A stretch of 64,000 nucleotides of DNA from positions 124,001 to 188,000 of the forward strand of contig FMBT01000315.1 in NCBI GenBank assembly GCA_900095095.1, in the 5' to 3' direction. The notes below the pieces were generated by a model. The model worked only from the letters and a program-made list of their open reading frames with translations, did not search any database and was not told where the DNA came from. A program made the position numbers and the translations under genes. This DNA is from Fragilariopsis cylindrus CCMP1102 (taxonomy: Eukaryota; Bacillariophyta; Bacillariophyceae; Bacillariales; Bacillariaceae). Each line of letters opens with the position of its first letter. Within the stretch, counting starts at the first letter, position 1. Below, in pieces: positions 23,921-35,161 of the stretch.

Positions 23921-26900
23921 ATCGAATTCGTTCCCAAAAGTCGCATGTGCAGTCACGTTCTACTAGACGTCCTTCGGGAGGCCATTGAAGTTCAATAAAT
24001 TGTGGAAAGAAGTCATCATCCCAGTATCCATGACTGCTCCTACTGCTGCTGCTGCTTCCCCCGATTCCACCGCCGAAATCGCCAAAAGGGAGTCCTCCGG
24101 GCCGGTCATAATCTCCACTCAGACCTCTTCCTAGGACACCCATATCTTGTGCCATCTGTTGGATTTGTTGTATCATGTCATAATTACCATTGATGTTACT
24201 ATTTTCATCGGAAGAAGAACTACCGCCCGTTGTGATATTCCATCGTGACAAGTATAGACGCAGGGCACTCAATGGACTGTCTCCGTTAATAGAACTAGAT
24301 GGTGGCTTGTTGCGTTTCAATTCGGTCCTTAAGGAATCATCTTCGACTACTTCCATATTTAAAACTTCCAAGGCTCGCTTCCGAAATGCTTGATCAACAT
24401 TCGATTCTAGTAGATCTTCATCTTCATTACTAATCCCATCGTCTTCCTCCAGATCTACGTCTCGCCATATATTAAACAATTTCCTTTCATCCTTTTCCCA
24501 TCGAAGGTTTTCTTCGTCAACATTATTGAGATCGATGGAGTGCGGTATATATCGCCAGGGGATCCATTCTATGTTACTCTCTTCGTGATTAGGATTTCCG
24601 GATCTTGCAAATGCAACCCATCGTTGAGCCATGTCGTGTGCGGTTTCTTCGTCAGAATCTTCAAGGAAGTAATCTCCAAACATGTGCCGCAATATTTGTT
24701 GAAACCGTGAAGTATAGTTCGAGAGCTGATTAGGTAGAGGAAATGAAGATGAGGAGCAAGATCCAGTCGGCTTTTGTTGTTCACATCCACTGTCGTCGTT
24801 CTCGTTTTCTTCATCCTCGTCATCGCCATCATCGTCATCATGTAAGACACCCTGATATGAATGAATGAGATCGGTATATGGATATTCAGGTGCAACAGGA
24901 GCCTCCTTTTGGGCAATCGAGCTCAATGTACTGTAGTCACTCCGAATTATATCCATAGATTCAAACACATACGGAAGCTCTGCGGTATGACAAGACTTTC
25001 CCCAACATTCTGGGAATCCAGCTTTGAGAGAGATGGACAGAGAAACAGAGAGAAATGAAGATCATACTAAAGGTGAGAGATGAAGTTTACACTATACGTC
25101 ACAGAGATAGAGAGACAGAAAACAAAACAGAGTGTATTCTTATACAATATTAGTATTACATACGAATGTGAGTTGGTTGGGAGAAACGATAAACATAAAC
25201 GTTGTTCCGATTATCTTGGTTGTTGTCCGATTATCTTGGTTGTTGTTCCGATTATCTTGGTTGTGGTTTGTCCTTCCAAAGGATCGTTTTTCGTTATATC
25301 GATACTTGCTTTTCTTGACACGTTGTAGACTCAATTGATGCGCATACATCCAAGAGGGACACCTAAATAGGTAATCAGTAATGATTCGACTCATAACGGG
25401 ACGATAATCCAATGAGATCTTAGCTGCCTCTCTCAATGCTCGTTCCTTAGCCTTTCGCTTCATATTGTCTAGTCTTTGTTGTTGACGTGATTTGACTTGT
25501 TCGGGATCTGCTGATGGTGTAAACGCATGCCACCATCTCTTAAAATCCTCGTCGCCATTTCCTTCTTTTTCTGTATCCTCTTTTTGGGATTTGTTTTCTG
25601 TTACGTTTTCGCCACTCGTACTTCCCCCTCTTGTCGTCGTAGATGTATGCAATAGTGTCCTGTATTCTTCCTCGAGTTCTTGTTGATTCTCCAAAAAGTA
25701 TTGCTTCTTCATTTCCTCTGAGACTTGCTTTTCTGCCAAGGCGGCGGCATCGGCTTCAAGTTGTGCAACGTATGGTCGATAATGTTTGAGTACACGCGGG
25801 GCTGAATCTTTAAATAAAGCCCCTACAAACATCCAATACACTGTTTTGCTCATCGTTAAAGGGAATGCACCATGAACGAACAGTTCTCCCTCATGCTTAT
25901 TAGTACCAATGATAATAGGAATATGATCTGGCACTAGATTCAAATTGTGTAATGGTTGTGTAACATTAACGGCAAATTTTGTCTTCGATTCGCGACGATA
26001 ATTAGATCGACTTCTAGAATTGCTATATGGGTCAGTAGAGAAGAGAGACCGTTCTTTTCCCCACTCCTCTCTTCGTTGTATCGAATATGAAGACGACGAC
26101 GATGATGATGATGATGATGGTGCTGAAGATGGAGCGAACATTGGTACCTGCTGTGTAGTATGTGAACCCGATGTCGTTAAGGTCGGTCCCCATGCGAAAA
26201 AGTCACCCACGCTTCTTGGGATACCTAGATCGGCCAAAATGTGACAGGAACGGGATGTCAGTCAAGGAGAAGCCTTAGCTCGACTCATCACACGATACGA
26301 TATGACAAGACAAGACGAGACAAAATAAGAAGAACTTACCCATCAAACTCGATTGTGCCCGCATAATTTCTTCTACAGCCTCTGTCCTCATACACTCTAA
26401 GTCACGACAATCGACGGTCCGACGTAATGCATCCCCTAAAAAGTCTGCAACGACGACACTACGAAATTGATATCCCATTGGATTAGACTGTAATATAGCT
26501 TTATGAAATAAACCATCATTTTGCATTTGTAAATGTAATCCAATCATAACAGCCCCAGCCGATTCACCAAATAATGTAATACTATTTGGATTACCACCAA
26601 AACTTTCTATCCGTCGTTTGACGAAGTGTAATGCGGCACGTTGGTCCATCTGAAAAACCGAAAGAACAAAGAAGAAGGAAGGAGAAAAGGAAGATGAAAT
26701 AAGCGAAAAATGAAAAGAATGTACAAAATGAATGAATCGAGTTCTCTTATTTCAATACATATACAGTATGATACATAATATAGTAAAACGTACCAAACCA
26801 TAATTACCATTCAGACCAAGTTCATTACTAACTAAGAACCCTAATGCACCTAATCGATAATTAACAGTCACAACAACTACACGTTCTTCTTGTGCTAATC

Positions 26901-28752
26901 TACGTGCATTATATTCTGGTCGATCTCCACTACCCTGTTGGAATGCACCACCATGTAACCAAACCATAACTACACAAAACAAAGACAAACCAAAGGATTA
27001 GCATTTGATACAGGGGGCAAGGAAATGATAAGGAAGGACCAAAGATAAAAAAAGAGTGAAATGAATATATCTCCAATCATCTACCGTAGTGTACTTACCA
27101 GGTAATAATTGCGATGGTGTTGTGGTTGTTTCCGATGCTGCTGCTGCACCTGCTGGTGTAAATATATTTAAATATAAACAATCTTCGGACATTTTATTTG
27201 GATCCGCAAATGGATTCATGATAGGATCGACAATCTGATAACAATCGGTACCATAATTCGAGGAATCTAATATTTGTGGTGACCACTTTGGTGGTTCCTG
27301 GGGTGGTGCAAACCGTAAACTACCCACCGGTGGTGCTGCGTAGGGTATACCACCAAAAAAATCCACACCCAGATTATGTGTCCGTGTCCCTTGAACTATC
27401 CCTAATCCCTTTAATGTAGCACGTACAGGTATAGCTGAATCAGAATTAGAATTAGAATTTGAGTTAGTAGATGATGATGAACCTGAACCTGAACTTGAGC
27501 TCGAAGATGATGAATAAAAAGGAGAAGATTCGTATTGTTGATTTTGATTTTGATTTTGCTGCTGGGCATAGCAGCATGTTGTTGTTGCATTATGTGATAA
27601 TATTGTTAGAAAAAGTAATAATGACAAGAATATTGTTGATAATGATGTTCCTGTTACTTTTGCTATTGCCTTGGGGGAGGAGGATGCTTTTGCTGATGCT
27701 GTTGCTGCCTTCTTGGAAATACGTTCTGCTTTACGTACTTTACGTTTAGATTGCATTTGTTCGGTTATTTTCATTAATTCCTCATCCGTTTGATTTGGAT
27801 TGACTAATTTATTGATACGTATCATTTGATTCCTTTTTTCACATTGATTAAAATGTTTACATTCAATACCATATTTGAATGCAGTTTCTTGTATTAATGT
27901 TGAGGATTGTTGTCGTGTTACAATACGTTTGATACCAAATGTCACTAATGCAGCAAAACATCGTTTACAGGGTGGAATTGTGATATAGGCTGTACAATTT
28001 TCAGATGTTGATTGATTACGACTACGACATACTTCACCTAATGCATTAATTTCGGCATGTATATCACTGGTACATTCATTATTATTAAATAATGATGTAT
28101 TCGTACCGATCCCTACTATATTATCATAAAATTGTCTTTCATCAAAATTGATAATAACAGCATTATCATCTTCATCTTCATTATTATCATTATCATCATC
28201 TTGTTCTTGTTCTTGTTCTACTATTTTCAGTGACGATGACGTTGCTGCTACTAGTTCTGCTTCCATATTATCGTTCTTGTCGTTGTTACTGTTACTGTCA
28301 TTTTTGTCCCTATTGAAAGTATTTGTATTTGGTGAATTTGTTGGTGGTCGAACAATTAATGCACCCATATGACCCTGTTGACCATCGGCATTGACACTAC
28401 GTGTGATTAAAAAAACTATATCCATATATAATTCATCATAGGTTAATAATTTTGGATTCGGTTTCCATCCATATAGTTCAAATCGATCCTGTAATCGTTG
28501 GAATGCTGATGCTGATGAAACTGGTGAAGAAGAAGAAGTAGAATTCAGAGTAGGATATTGCTGTATAGATACAGCGGCTGCGTTGGTGGTATTGGTATTG
28601 GTATCTTTCGTGTCGTTGTCAACGTCAATGTCAACGTCAACATCAACCTCATCGTCAACGTCAACCTCGTCGTCGTCACCAGTCAAATCATCGGCAGCAG
28701 AAACAGCAATCGTCGTCTTGTCGATGATTTCTTCTTCCGTCATTTTTGACAT
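23921..28752 (-). CDS. deoxycytidylate-deaminase-like domain joined to a type-B carboxylesterase, five exons
   Basis: Proposed exons (minus strand): 28752-27099, 26969-26794, 26649-26340, 26224 to about 25164, and 25021 to about 23921. The first three junctions join in frame; the last (D/E) does not with the best donor and is uncertain, as is the 3' end. ATG 28752 ('MSKMTEEEII') is the first ATG. Residues about 80-330 form a zinc deaminase: 'MDIVFLITRSVNADGQ', 'DIHAEINALGE' (His 232, Glu 234) and 'PPCKRC' (Cys 262, Cys 265). After a Lys/Arg-rich stretch and a hydrophobic segment at about 367-395 comes a complete esterase: 'GIPYAAPPVGSLRFAPP', 'VWLHGGAFQQGSG' (oxyanion hole), 'GESAGAVMIG' (Ser near 640), 'IIGTNKHEGELF' (Glu), 'PECWGKSCHTAELPYVF' (His) and 'WVAFARSGNPN'. 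Both domains sit in one uninterrupted first exon. Expected topology is deaminase in the cytosol and esterase in the lumen or outside. Confidence 0.8.
25206..25266. repeat. three-copy tandem repeat, about 20-bp unit, inside the esterase gene
   Basis: Three copies of 'ccgattatcttggttgttg(t)' lie near the uncertain donor of the fourth esterase exon. Read on the minus strand in the exon frame they give repeated Asn-Gln-Asp-Asn-Arg. They may be intronic if the donor lies upstream. Confidence 0.75.
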
Positions 28753-28870
28753 ATTCAATTCTCTCTTGCTTTGGTTTGTTGCTTGTGATTTATTTTTTTA
28801 CAAATCACATTTATTTTTTATTTCTGTCGTCATTTCTATTTTTTGTTTTGATTGTTTTGTGATTGAGGAG

Positions 28871-29010
28871 TTTTTTAAAGAAAGATCCTGTCCGTCCGTC
28901 CGTCCATCCGTCCTTCCCCTCACTCATAATTCACAACAAGGTAAAAAAATTGAGCGAAAGATATACAGTACAGTTTCTACTGATTCCCCCCTTCCCCCCC
29001 CCCGACAACA
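28871..29010 (+). repeat. dispersed repeat, copy 1 (partner near 34.5 kb)
   Basis: Order of shared blocks: T-run, 'aagatcctgtccgtccgtc', 'cccctcactcataattcac', 'attgagc', 'acagtttct', a long C-run and 'ccccgac'. The same series, in the same order and orientation, recurs at about 34468-34583 with small length differences. Nature unknown; possibly a small non-autonomous element or an LTR piece. Confidence 0.7.
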
Positions 29011-29473
29011 TCGAGAAGATCTTTAGTTTGACACACACAAACGATCGTAAAACAGGATTGATTCTAATAGTAGTCTTAGTCTTCGGACTGTAAGATTCTA
29101 TTATGACTGTGAGGGTTGCTATTCACTTCCCTTGAAAGACTGACTGAGGTTGTTCTACCAGGCTATTCACCCTTCTTGAGTACGGACCTACCTTACACAG
29201 ATGGTGGTTACTTTTTCTGTAGATATCTCTATTAGTATTGCAAACGCAATATAATAGTGAAGTTCAAACGCAAAAGGTTGTTATTAACACACTTGTTTAA
29301 TTAGTCTATGGTTATTACAATTCATCAACAGTAAAAGATATTAGATAGTTCATTTCTTGTAATCGAGGTAGTCTGTTCTTTTCTTTGTATTTTGGTATTG
29401 TAGTAAACGATAACTTCTTATACAACTTCGTTCGTAACATCACTTCGCCTAATGCATATGTATTGGCGGTTTA

Positions 29474-29577
29474 GCGGACACTTCTCTTGTTCGTGCTTCG
29501 ACTTCTGCGGACACTTCTCTTGTTCGTGCTTCGACTTCATATATATTAACACTTCTCTTGTTCGTGCTTCGACTTCA
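29474..29577. repeat. three-copy tandem repeat, about 33-bp unit
   Basis: Three near-identical copies of 'acacttctcttgttcgtgct' plus 'tcgacttc', starting near 29474, 29507 and 29549, the last two separated by a short TA-rich spacer. Located about 90 bp downstream of the FAD oxidase stop codon. Confidence 0.85.
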
Positions 29578-29667
29578 CCTGGTCATCTTCAGTAATGATT
29601 AGTTCCGATACTGCGTATCGTGTATGATTTAACATGGATCATGTTTCTTTTACTACTTGCTTCTTTT

Positions 29668-32263
29668 TTATTTCTTAGTCTTCCTTTTCTTCGTAATCTT
29701 GCTCTTCTTAACTTTTGGCTTCTTGATCTGTTCGCAAACGTCGTCCTCCTCATCATCATCGATTGGTTCGACAATACAACCCCAACATATGAATAGACGA
29801 TTTGGATCATGTTTCTTCTGAACGCACTTGAGCCGATCAACAGTCGATTGCTTTCCCCACACCAGCTGTTGCCACGAGATACAATCCTTGCGCGCCTGTT
29901 TAAGTGCTTCGTACGTTTTTTCGGGATCATTGAATTCAAAAGTTACATCACAACCTTTTCTCCAATCATCTTTTTTCGGACCTACCAAAAAATGACCACT
30001 GTGACACAGATCAGCCACGGCAGGAAATTCATCTTCAACGCCAGTTCCAGTCTCATCAAAAATGTAGCTCCAAAATGTATCATAGGTACCGGGTATCGTT
30101 TGAGATTCTGCACCAAAATTAAACGGTGGATTAACACTTAAATACATGGACCCTGTGTCATCTCGTTTTGCATAGGAAGCTCGTCCATCACTAGTTTCGG
30201 CCAGTTTTCCTCCTGTTGCAGTGTACCATCCTCCCATCTTCCCAAAGAATTCAATAGATTTTTCTCGGTCTTTCATAATGACACTTTTTGGTGGAATTAG
30301 AGCACCACCATAAGCATAGGGTGCCAAAAACGGATGAGGCGTATCTGGTGCATCTTCGATTTCTACATCAAGAAAAGAATCATTAGTCCACATCTGGAAC
30401 GGATTACTTTTTCCGGTTCCATCAATTGTGCTAGAGTCATTGTCATCTCTGCTTGTTGTTAACTCAACAAAATCATAGAAGATCTTTTTCACGATCATCT
30501 TCTTCCTCACTAAGTCAATAAATGCATCGCTAAATTTAAACTTTTTCAATTTGGGTTCATTATTGATTACAATAATATTCCAAGCTTTCACGATGTCTGA
30601 TGCAACACCGTCGGAGTGACATATATGATCATTTATCGGGCCAAAAAATTTTGGATTAATGTTACCGGCACTTCCACAACTATATGCAGCTTCATCTGTC
30701 AAACCTAACGCTTTAGGATTCTCATATAAGTCAATGAGAAAGTTCACCCATATTTGATCCAAAAACATTTGGGCTTCCCCACTATTTGGTGGTGAAAGTG
30801 GGGGTGGAAATAGTTGGGGTGGTAGTCCACTTGGTAGTTCAACTTGATCAACCTTAAATCTTGTTGCAATATCCTTCAACCAACCTTTTCTAAGATCAAC
30901 GAAGTCATGTATTGTACCTGGAGAACCGACAAGTTCAAGTTGGCTAGCTTCGTGAAGGACATAATACAAAGCTGTGATTACACCATACGATCCACCACCA
31001 CCACCACGGACAGCAAACCAAAGGTCATCAAAATTGGGAATATGTTTTCCCGAGCATTCAACCCATTCCCAGTTTGCAACTTCTACTTCATTAGGTTTGG
31101 AATTGCACCAACCCAAAACTTCTGTTGTTTGGGGAGTGATTTTTCCTGCTGGTATCGGCATCGTCCAGTCTGTTGGCCCAAAACGAACATGATGTCCGGT
31201 AGGTAAAACCATTTCAAGTTGAACGATATTATCTAGCGGTGTGCCAAACTGTCGGGCGGGAGTATTACCAGAAACACCTATATGTGGTTGCAGAAAGTTG
31301 TACAGTAACAAAAACAAATTAGTGAGCAACATGATAAATTTGAGTCCATACGTAAACATATTGAATGCATCCCTTACCTCCGCATAGAATAAATCCACCG
31401 GCGCATCCAACACTTCCGGAAGAACCTGAGATGACTTGGTACGTGGGATAGATTGGATTGATCCTTAGGTTTTCTTTATGCACAGCTTTCAATACGTCAT
31501 TCCAAACCTGTCCACCTCCAACATGTATCATCGCCTTCTTTGATCGGGATTCGGCAACCTTGCAGGCAACATCGACCAAATCTTGTGTGGTTAACTTTTT
31601 TTTCGATAGGGCAACTTTATCATGATCTTGGTTGCATTCAACGATCCCGTAACTTGGTGTCATCGTATTATCTCCCGATGCAAATACGGGAAAATCTCTC
31701 ATGTAGATGTTGATAGTGTCCTTCTGAGTGGAACCACCATGATTATCATGTCCGGTTGATTTGATACTAATTCCAATTTTGTGCTTATTGGCGAAGTCAA
31801 TCGTTGTTTTAATATCTCCAACACTTTTTGGGAAGACTACTAAACTAGGTAGATTGAGTCGAACTTCGCGAAGATCAGTCTCGTCAAATTCGGGCACAAT
31901 AAACGGTAATTCCCCGTCGAATCCGTAAGGCCAAATGCATCTCTCGTATGCACAAGACAAATAATCAAGGCATACACCATTTTCTTTCTTCATGAGCTCG
32001 TAATTGCTAACCTTTGATTCACCAGAACTTAACATGTTCTTGTCATTCTTGAAAGAAGGCACACATTCATCGACCCATTTCCTACCCAAACCTTCGAAAA
32101 GAGCCGAAAGATTTGGAAGCACTTCGTTGGAAGTCAAATCCGACTGGAATTTCTTCCATTCTCGCATACTGATATCCTCAACGTTACCCAAAGCAGCATT
32201 GGCGTACCGCAGTGCGGTCGCAAGGTACAGCACAAAAACAAATTGAACCTTTGTTATCATCAT
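29668..32263 (-). CDS. secreted FAD-linked oxidase of the BBE-like / PCMH family, two exons
   Basis: The coding sequence is complement(29668..31277, 31378..32263); the 100-bp intron (31278-31377) has a GTAAGG donor and ATAG acceptor and the joined frame gives 831 residues. An N-terminal signal peptide ('MMITKVQFVFVLYLATALRY', then ANA|A) predicts secretion. The FAD-binding half shows 'PSLVVFPKSVGDIKTTIDFA', 'ISIKSTGHDNHGGST' near residue 170 (place of the covalent-FAD His), 'VGGGQVWNDVL', 'GSSGSVGCAGGFILCGG' and 'TPLDNIVQLEMVLPTG'. The BBE tail appears near 783 as 'HDPNRLFICWGCIVEP'. Family members oxidise alkaloids, sugars or alcohols with O2; the substrate here is unknown. At about 830 residues it is longer than usual owing to an inserted substrate-domain region and a Lys-rich C-terminus. 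Either of the two initial Met codons may start it. Confidence 0.88.
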
Positions 32264-32486
32264 TCTTTCGTTATTAACCCAACAAAAACCTATAAGAACT
32301 CAAGTCGATATTATTTATATTATGACAACGATGAGCGTGTAGTACCGATAGTCTTTAAAATACGAGGTTATGTTAACCCTAAATATTGTCGCATTACTCG
32401 ATCCTTATTACTAGCTTTGGTCGTGTTTTTTTAATTAAACTGATGATGGAGCTCGTTTTTGGTTTTTTGATTCCTTTCGCTTGTGA

Positions 32487-32905
32487 AATCATGTCGCCTT
32501 TCGCTCTTTATTGTAGTATTCTATGAAGCTATTCGCAGATGTTTTCTTTCTTTTGTAGAATTATGTTGCCTTTCGCTCATTATTGTAGTATTCTATGAAG
32601 CTATTCGCAGATGTTTTTTTTCTTTTGTAAAATTATGTCGCTTTTCGCTCATTATTGTAGGATTCTATGAAGTTATTCGCAGATGTTTTTTTTCTCTTGT
32701 AAAGTTATGTCGCTTTTCGCTCATTATTGTAGGATTCTATGAAGCTATTCGCAGATGTTTTTTTTCTCTTGTAAAATTATGTCGCTTTTCGCTCATTATT
32801 GTATTATTCTATGAAGCTATTCGCAGATGTTTTCTTTCTCTTGAGAAATCATGCCGCTTTTTGCTCATTATTGTAGTATTCTATGAAGCTGTATTTTTAT
32901 ATCTG
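32487..32905. repeat. 72-bp minisatellite, six units
   Basis: The motif 'ctatgaagctattcgcagat' recurs at 32521, 32593, 32665, 32737 and 32809, and its start again at 32881: exactly 72 bp each time. The rest of the unit reads like 'tcgcttttcgctcattattg'. As 72 is divisible by three, the plus strand stays open across all units (32483-33007) and would encode a 24-residue hydrophobic repeat. A related decayed copy follows at about 32975-33035. I do not call it a gene. Confidence 0.9.
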
Positions 32906-34110
32906 TTGGAGTTCACCTACGAACTTCACGTAACGAATGAATCAATCGAATCAATCACCACAGAGGAATTGGAGAGTATCTGCAGATGTTTTTTTTTTTC
33001 TCTGTGAAATCTCACTTTTCGCTCATTATTTTCTGCGAAGCATTGCTGGATAACTTACTTCTATTCACCGCAAGCATTTCATTTCTGGTAGTGTGAGTGG
33101 TTCGGCGACTCCGCGACGCTTTTCAACTGTCTGTGTTCGACAAAAAATGGACGTCCGTCAATAAGTGCGAACATGAAAAGATTTTAAATGTGCTGTCTTT
33201 GCGCTACCTATATATGACTCATATTCTTCAATTTTTTAGTAATTAAGAAAATACTAAGTTAAGGTGGCATAGACTACTACTAGGGGTTAACCGAAAGTTT
33301 GAAGCATGAGTAGGGCACACCGTTGTTGGACACATTTAAAATTGCGCAAAAACTCGTCAGAAATGATACATATTATATATAATATATATATATTCCTTTC
33401 ATAATCCAGAGAAATGACTTGTATTTCAAATACAGCATATGGAAATGTGTGTTGAATTCATTCAATCCCATTAATTTGGGGCAAGGTACAAATTCAAACA
33501 CCTACCAGTACTTCAGTAAACTTACCACAAGTATATGTAAAATAGTCATTTGCCTCTAAAGGATCAATACTACTTGGTCCTTGCGTCAAGATGCTCAATT
33601 GTATGCAATGTTCAACTAAAGTGTATAAATTGTATGGGAGTGGTTTGAAACCCTTTTTATATGTTAGAGAAGTGAGCATGGCCCAAGTTGGTCACCAAGA
33701 TAGAAAACGTTAAGTCTGGTTAAGAAAAAGAAGGTGTGAAGCTGGATAATAAAATAAATATTCTAACGGTCAATGAGCCTCCAGAACAATTAATATTTTG
33801 GGAGCTAGAGTATGAGAAGTGTACTACAAACACTATTATATAACTTCAATTGCTAAGCTCAACATCATCAAGCAATTTTTAAGTCATGATGTGCTTGCTA
33901 TTATTAAAGCCAGAATTGAGTAATTTGAAAGTTCTCCCAAGGTTGAAGACATTAAAGGCTGCACTTTTGATGGCAGCAGAATGGCTGTTGATATTATAAA
34001 AAAACGGAAATGGTGATAATCTTTCATCGTACTGTCATCAACAGAACAGCAAATGTGTGGGAAAATTGCTTGCTAATTACTAGAGCCAGCAAATTGGAAT
34101 TCTCTCTTCC

Positions 34111-34115
<5 letters not shown>

Positions 34116-34143
<28 letters not shown>
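34116..34143. repeat. (CT)n microsatellite
   Basis: About fourteen uninterrupted CT dinucleotides. Confidence 0.9.
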
Positions 34144-34148
<5 letters not shown>

Positions 34149-34467
34149 ATTTCCATTCTTTCCTTTTGATCCTTTCTTTCTGTCAGCAACAATAATAAAA
34201 AGGAGATAACATATGGAAAAGAATGGATGCAAGCAATTGAGTTTATTGATTGGGAAATAACAGAGCACTACTAAGCAAAAGCACGTATTGGGTGTACCAC
34301 CAGTCTTTATACAAAAATAAGGATGAAAATGAGTCTACATGAAAACACTATTTATCTAGACCTGAAAACTGTTAGTATAGATCATACAGACCAAATACTC
34401 AACCTGAGAATAAATGACAGATTATTATCATAAGATGATATATGCATGCATGCTTGTGTTTGAAAGG

Positions 34468-34583
34468 GGTTTTTTTTTTAAAAGATCCTGTCCGTCCGTC
34501 CCCTCACTCATAATTCACGAGAAAAGGCTAAAAATTGAGCAAAAAATCTACAGTTTCTTTGAGTCCCCCCCCCCCCCGACGAC
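34468..34583 (+). repeat. dispersed repeat, copy 2 (partner near 28.9 kb)
   Basis: Same ordered blocks as 28871-29010, including 'aagatcctgtccgtccgtc', 'ccctcactcataattcac', 'attgagc', 'ctacagtttct' and a C-run before 'gacgac'. Shorter by about 25 bp, mainly in the 'gtcc' run and the middle. Confidence 0.7.
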
Positions 34584-35161
34584 ATGACTTGAATTTAGAA
34601 TTTGACAACCGACAGGAGCCACAACAAGCAACAACACCATAATCTACATAAAACTACTGTACAAAAGATGTAACGTCAAGGGAGACATCCCCAATCTTTA
34701 GAAGAGACGGTAAACAAGCAAGCATATCAAAAGGGCATTGAGTTTATCCGTTTGCAAGTACAGAACATATCCGCAAAATATAGCATCTCAATCAAAAGAA
34801 ACTATATTGAGAAAGAAAATTGGCTGTTGTTGTTTTTGAACCAGCCAACAACGTGCGACGGAAGACGATTTACGTACTTACTTACTGTACAATAATTACT
34901 TGTAGCTAGTATAGCGCTTTTTGCTTTTTGACAAGCAATATCATATCATCCGTCATCTTGAAAAAAAAAAGTTATCTACATTCACATCACATCCCCTCAC
35001 ATCCAAAGGCACTGGTTTTTTAATATAGAAAAACGTATCTGCAAGGTATCTCAAGAGCTATATTCCAAGAAGAAAAACAGACAAAAATAGTCACGGAAAA
35101 TAGCGATAGCGACGACGATAGCGACGACGATATCGACGGCGATAGCGACGACGATTATTTC

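Larger units (their letters stand above)
28753..29667. other. intergenic with simple and dispersed repeats
   Basis: Promoter side of the deaminase-esterase gene and 3' side of the FAD oxidase gene. Contains a dispersed repeat (about 28871-29010) and a 33-bp tandem repeat, both listed separately. No gene recognised. Confidence 0.5.
33010..35161. other. long intergenic region, no gene recognised
   Basis: AT-rich. Contains a TA-rich block near 33370-33395, a (CT)n tract at about 34116-34143, the second dispersed repeat copy and GAC/GAT-rich simple sequence just before the ankyrin-like gene. Short open pieces near 33850-34400 look like an old decayed coding region (for example plus-strand residues 'KARIEQFE' near 33907), but I could not identify a family. 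Confidence 0.45.

Noticed and set aside
32483-33007. 174-codon plus-strand frame as a protein-coding gene
   Set aside because: It consists almost wholly of a 72-bp tandem repeat; reported as a minisatellite because there is no independent sign of coding.
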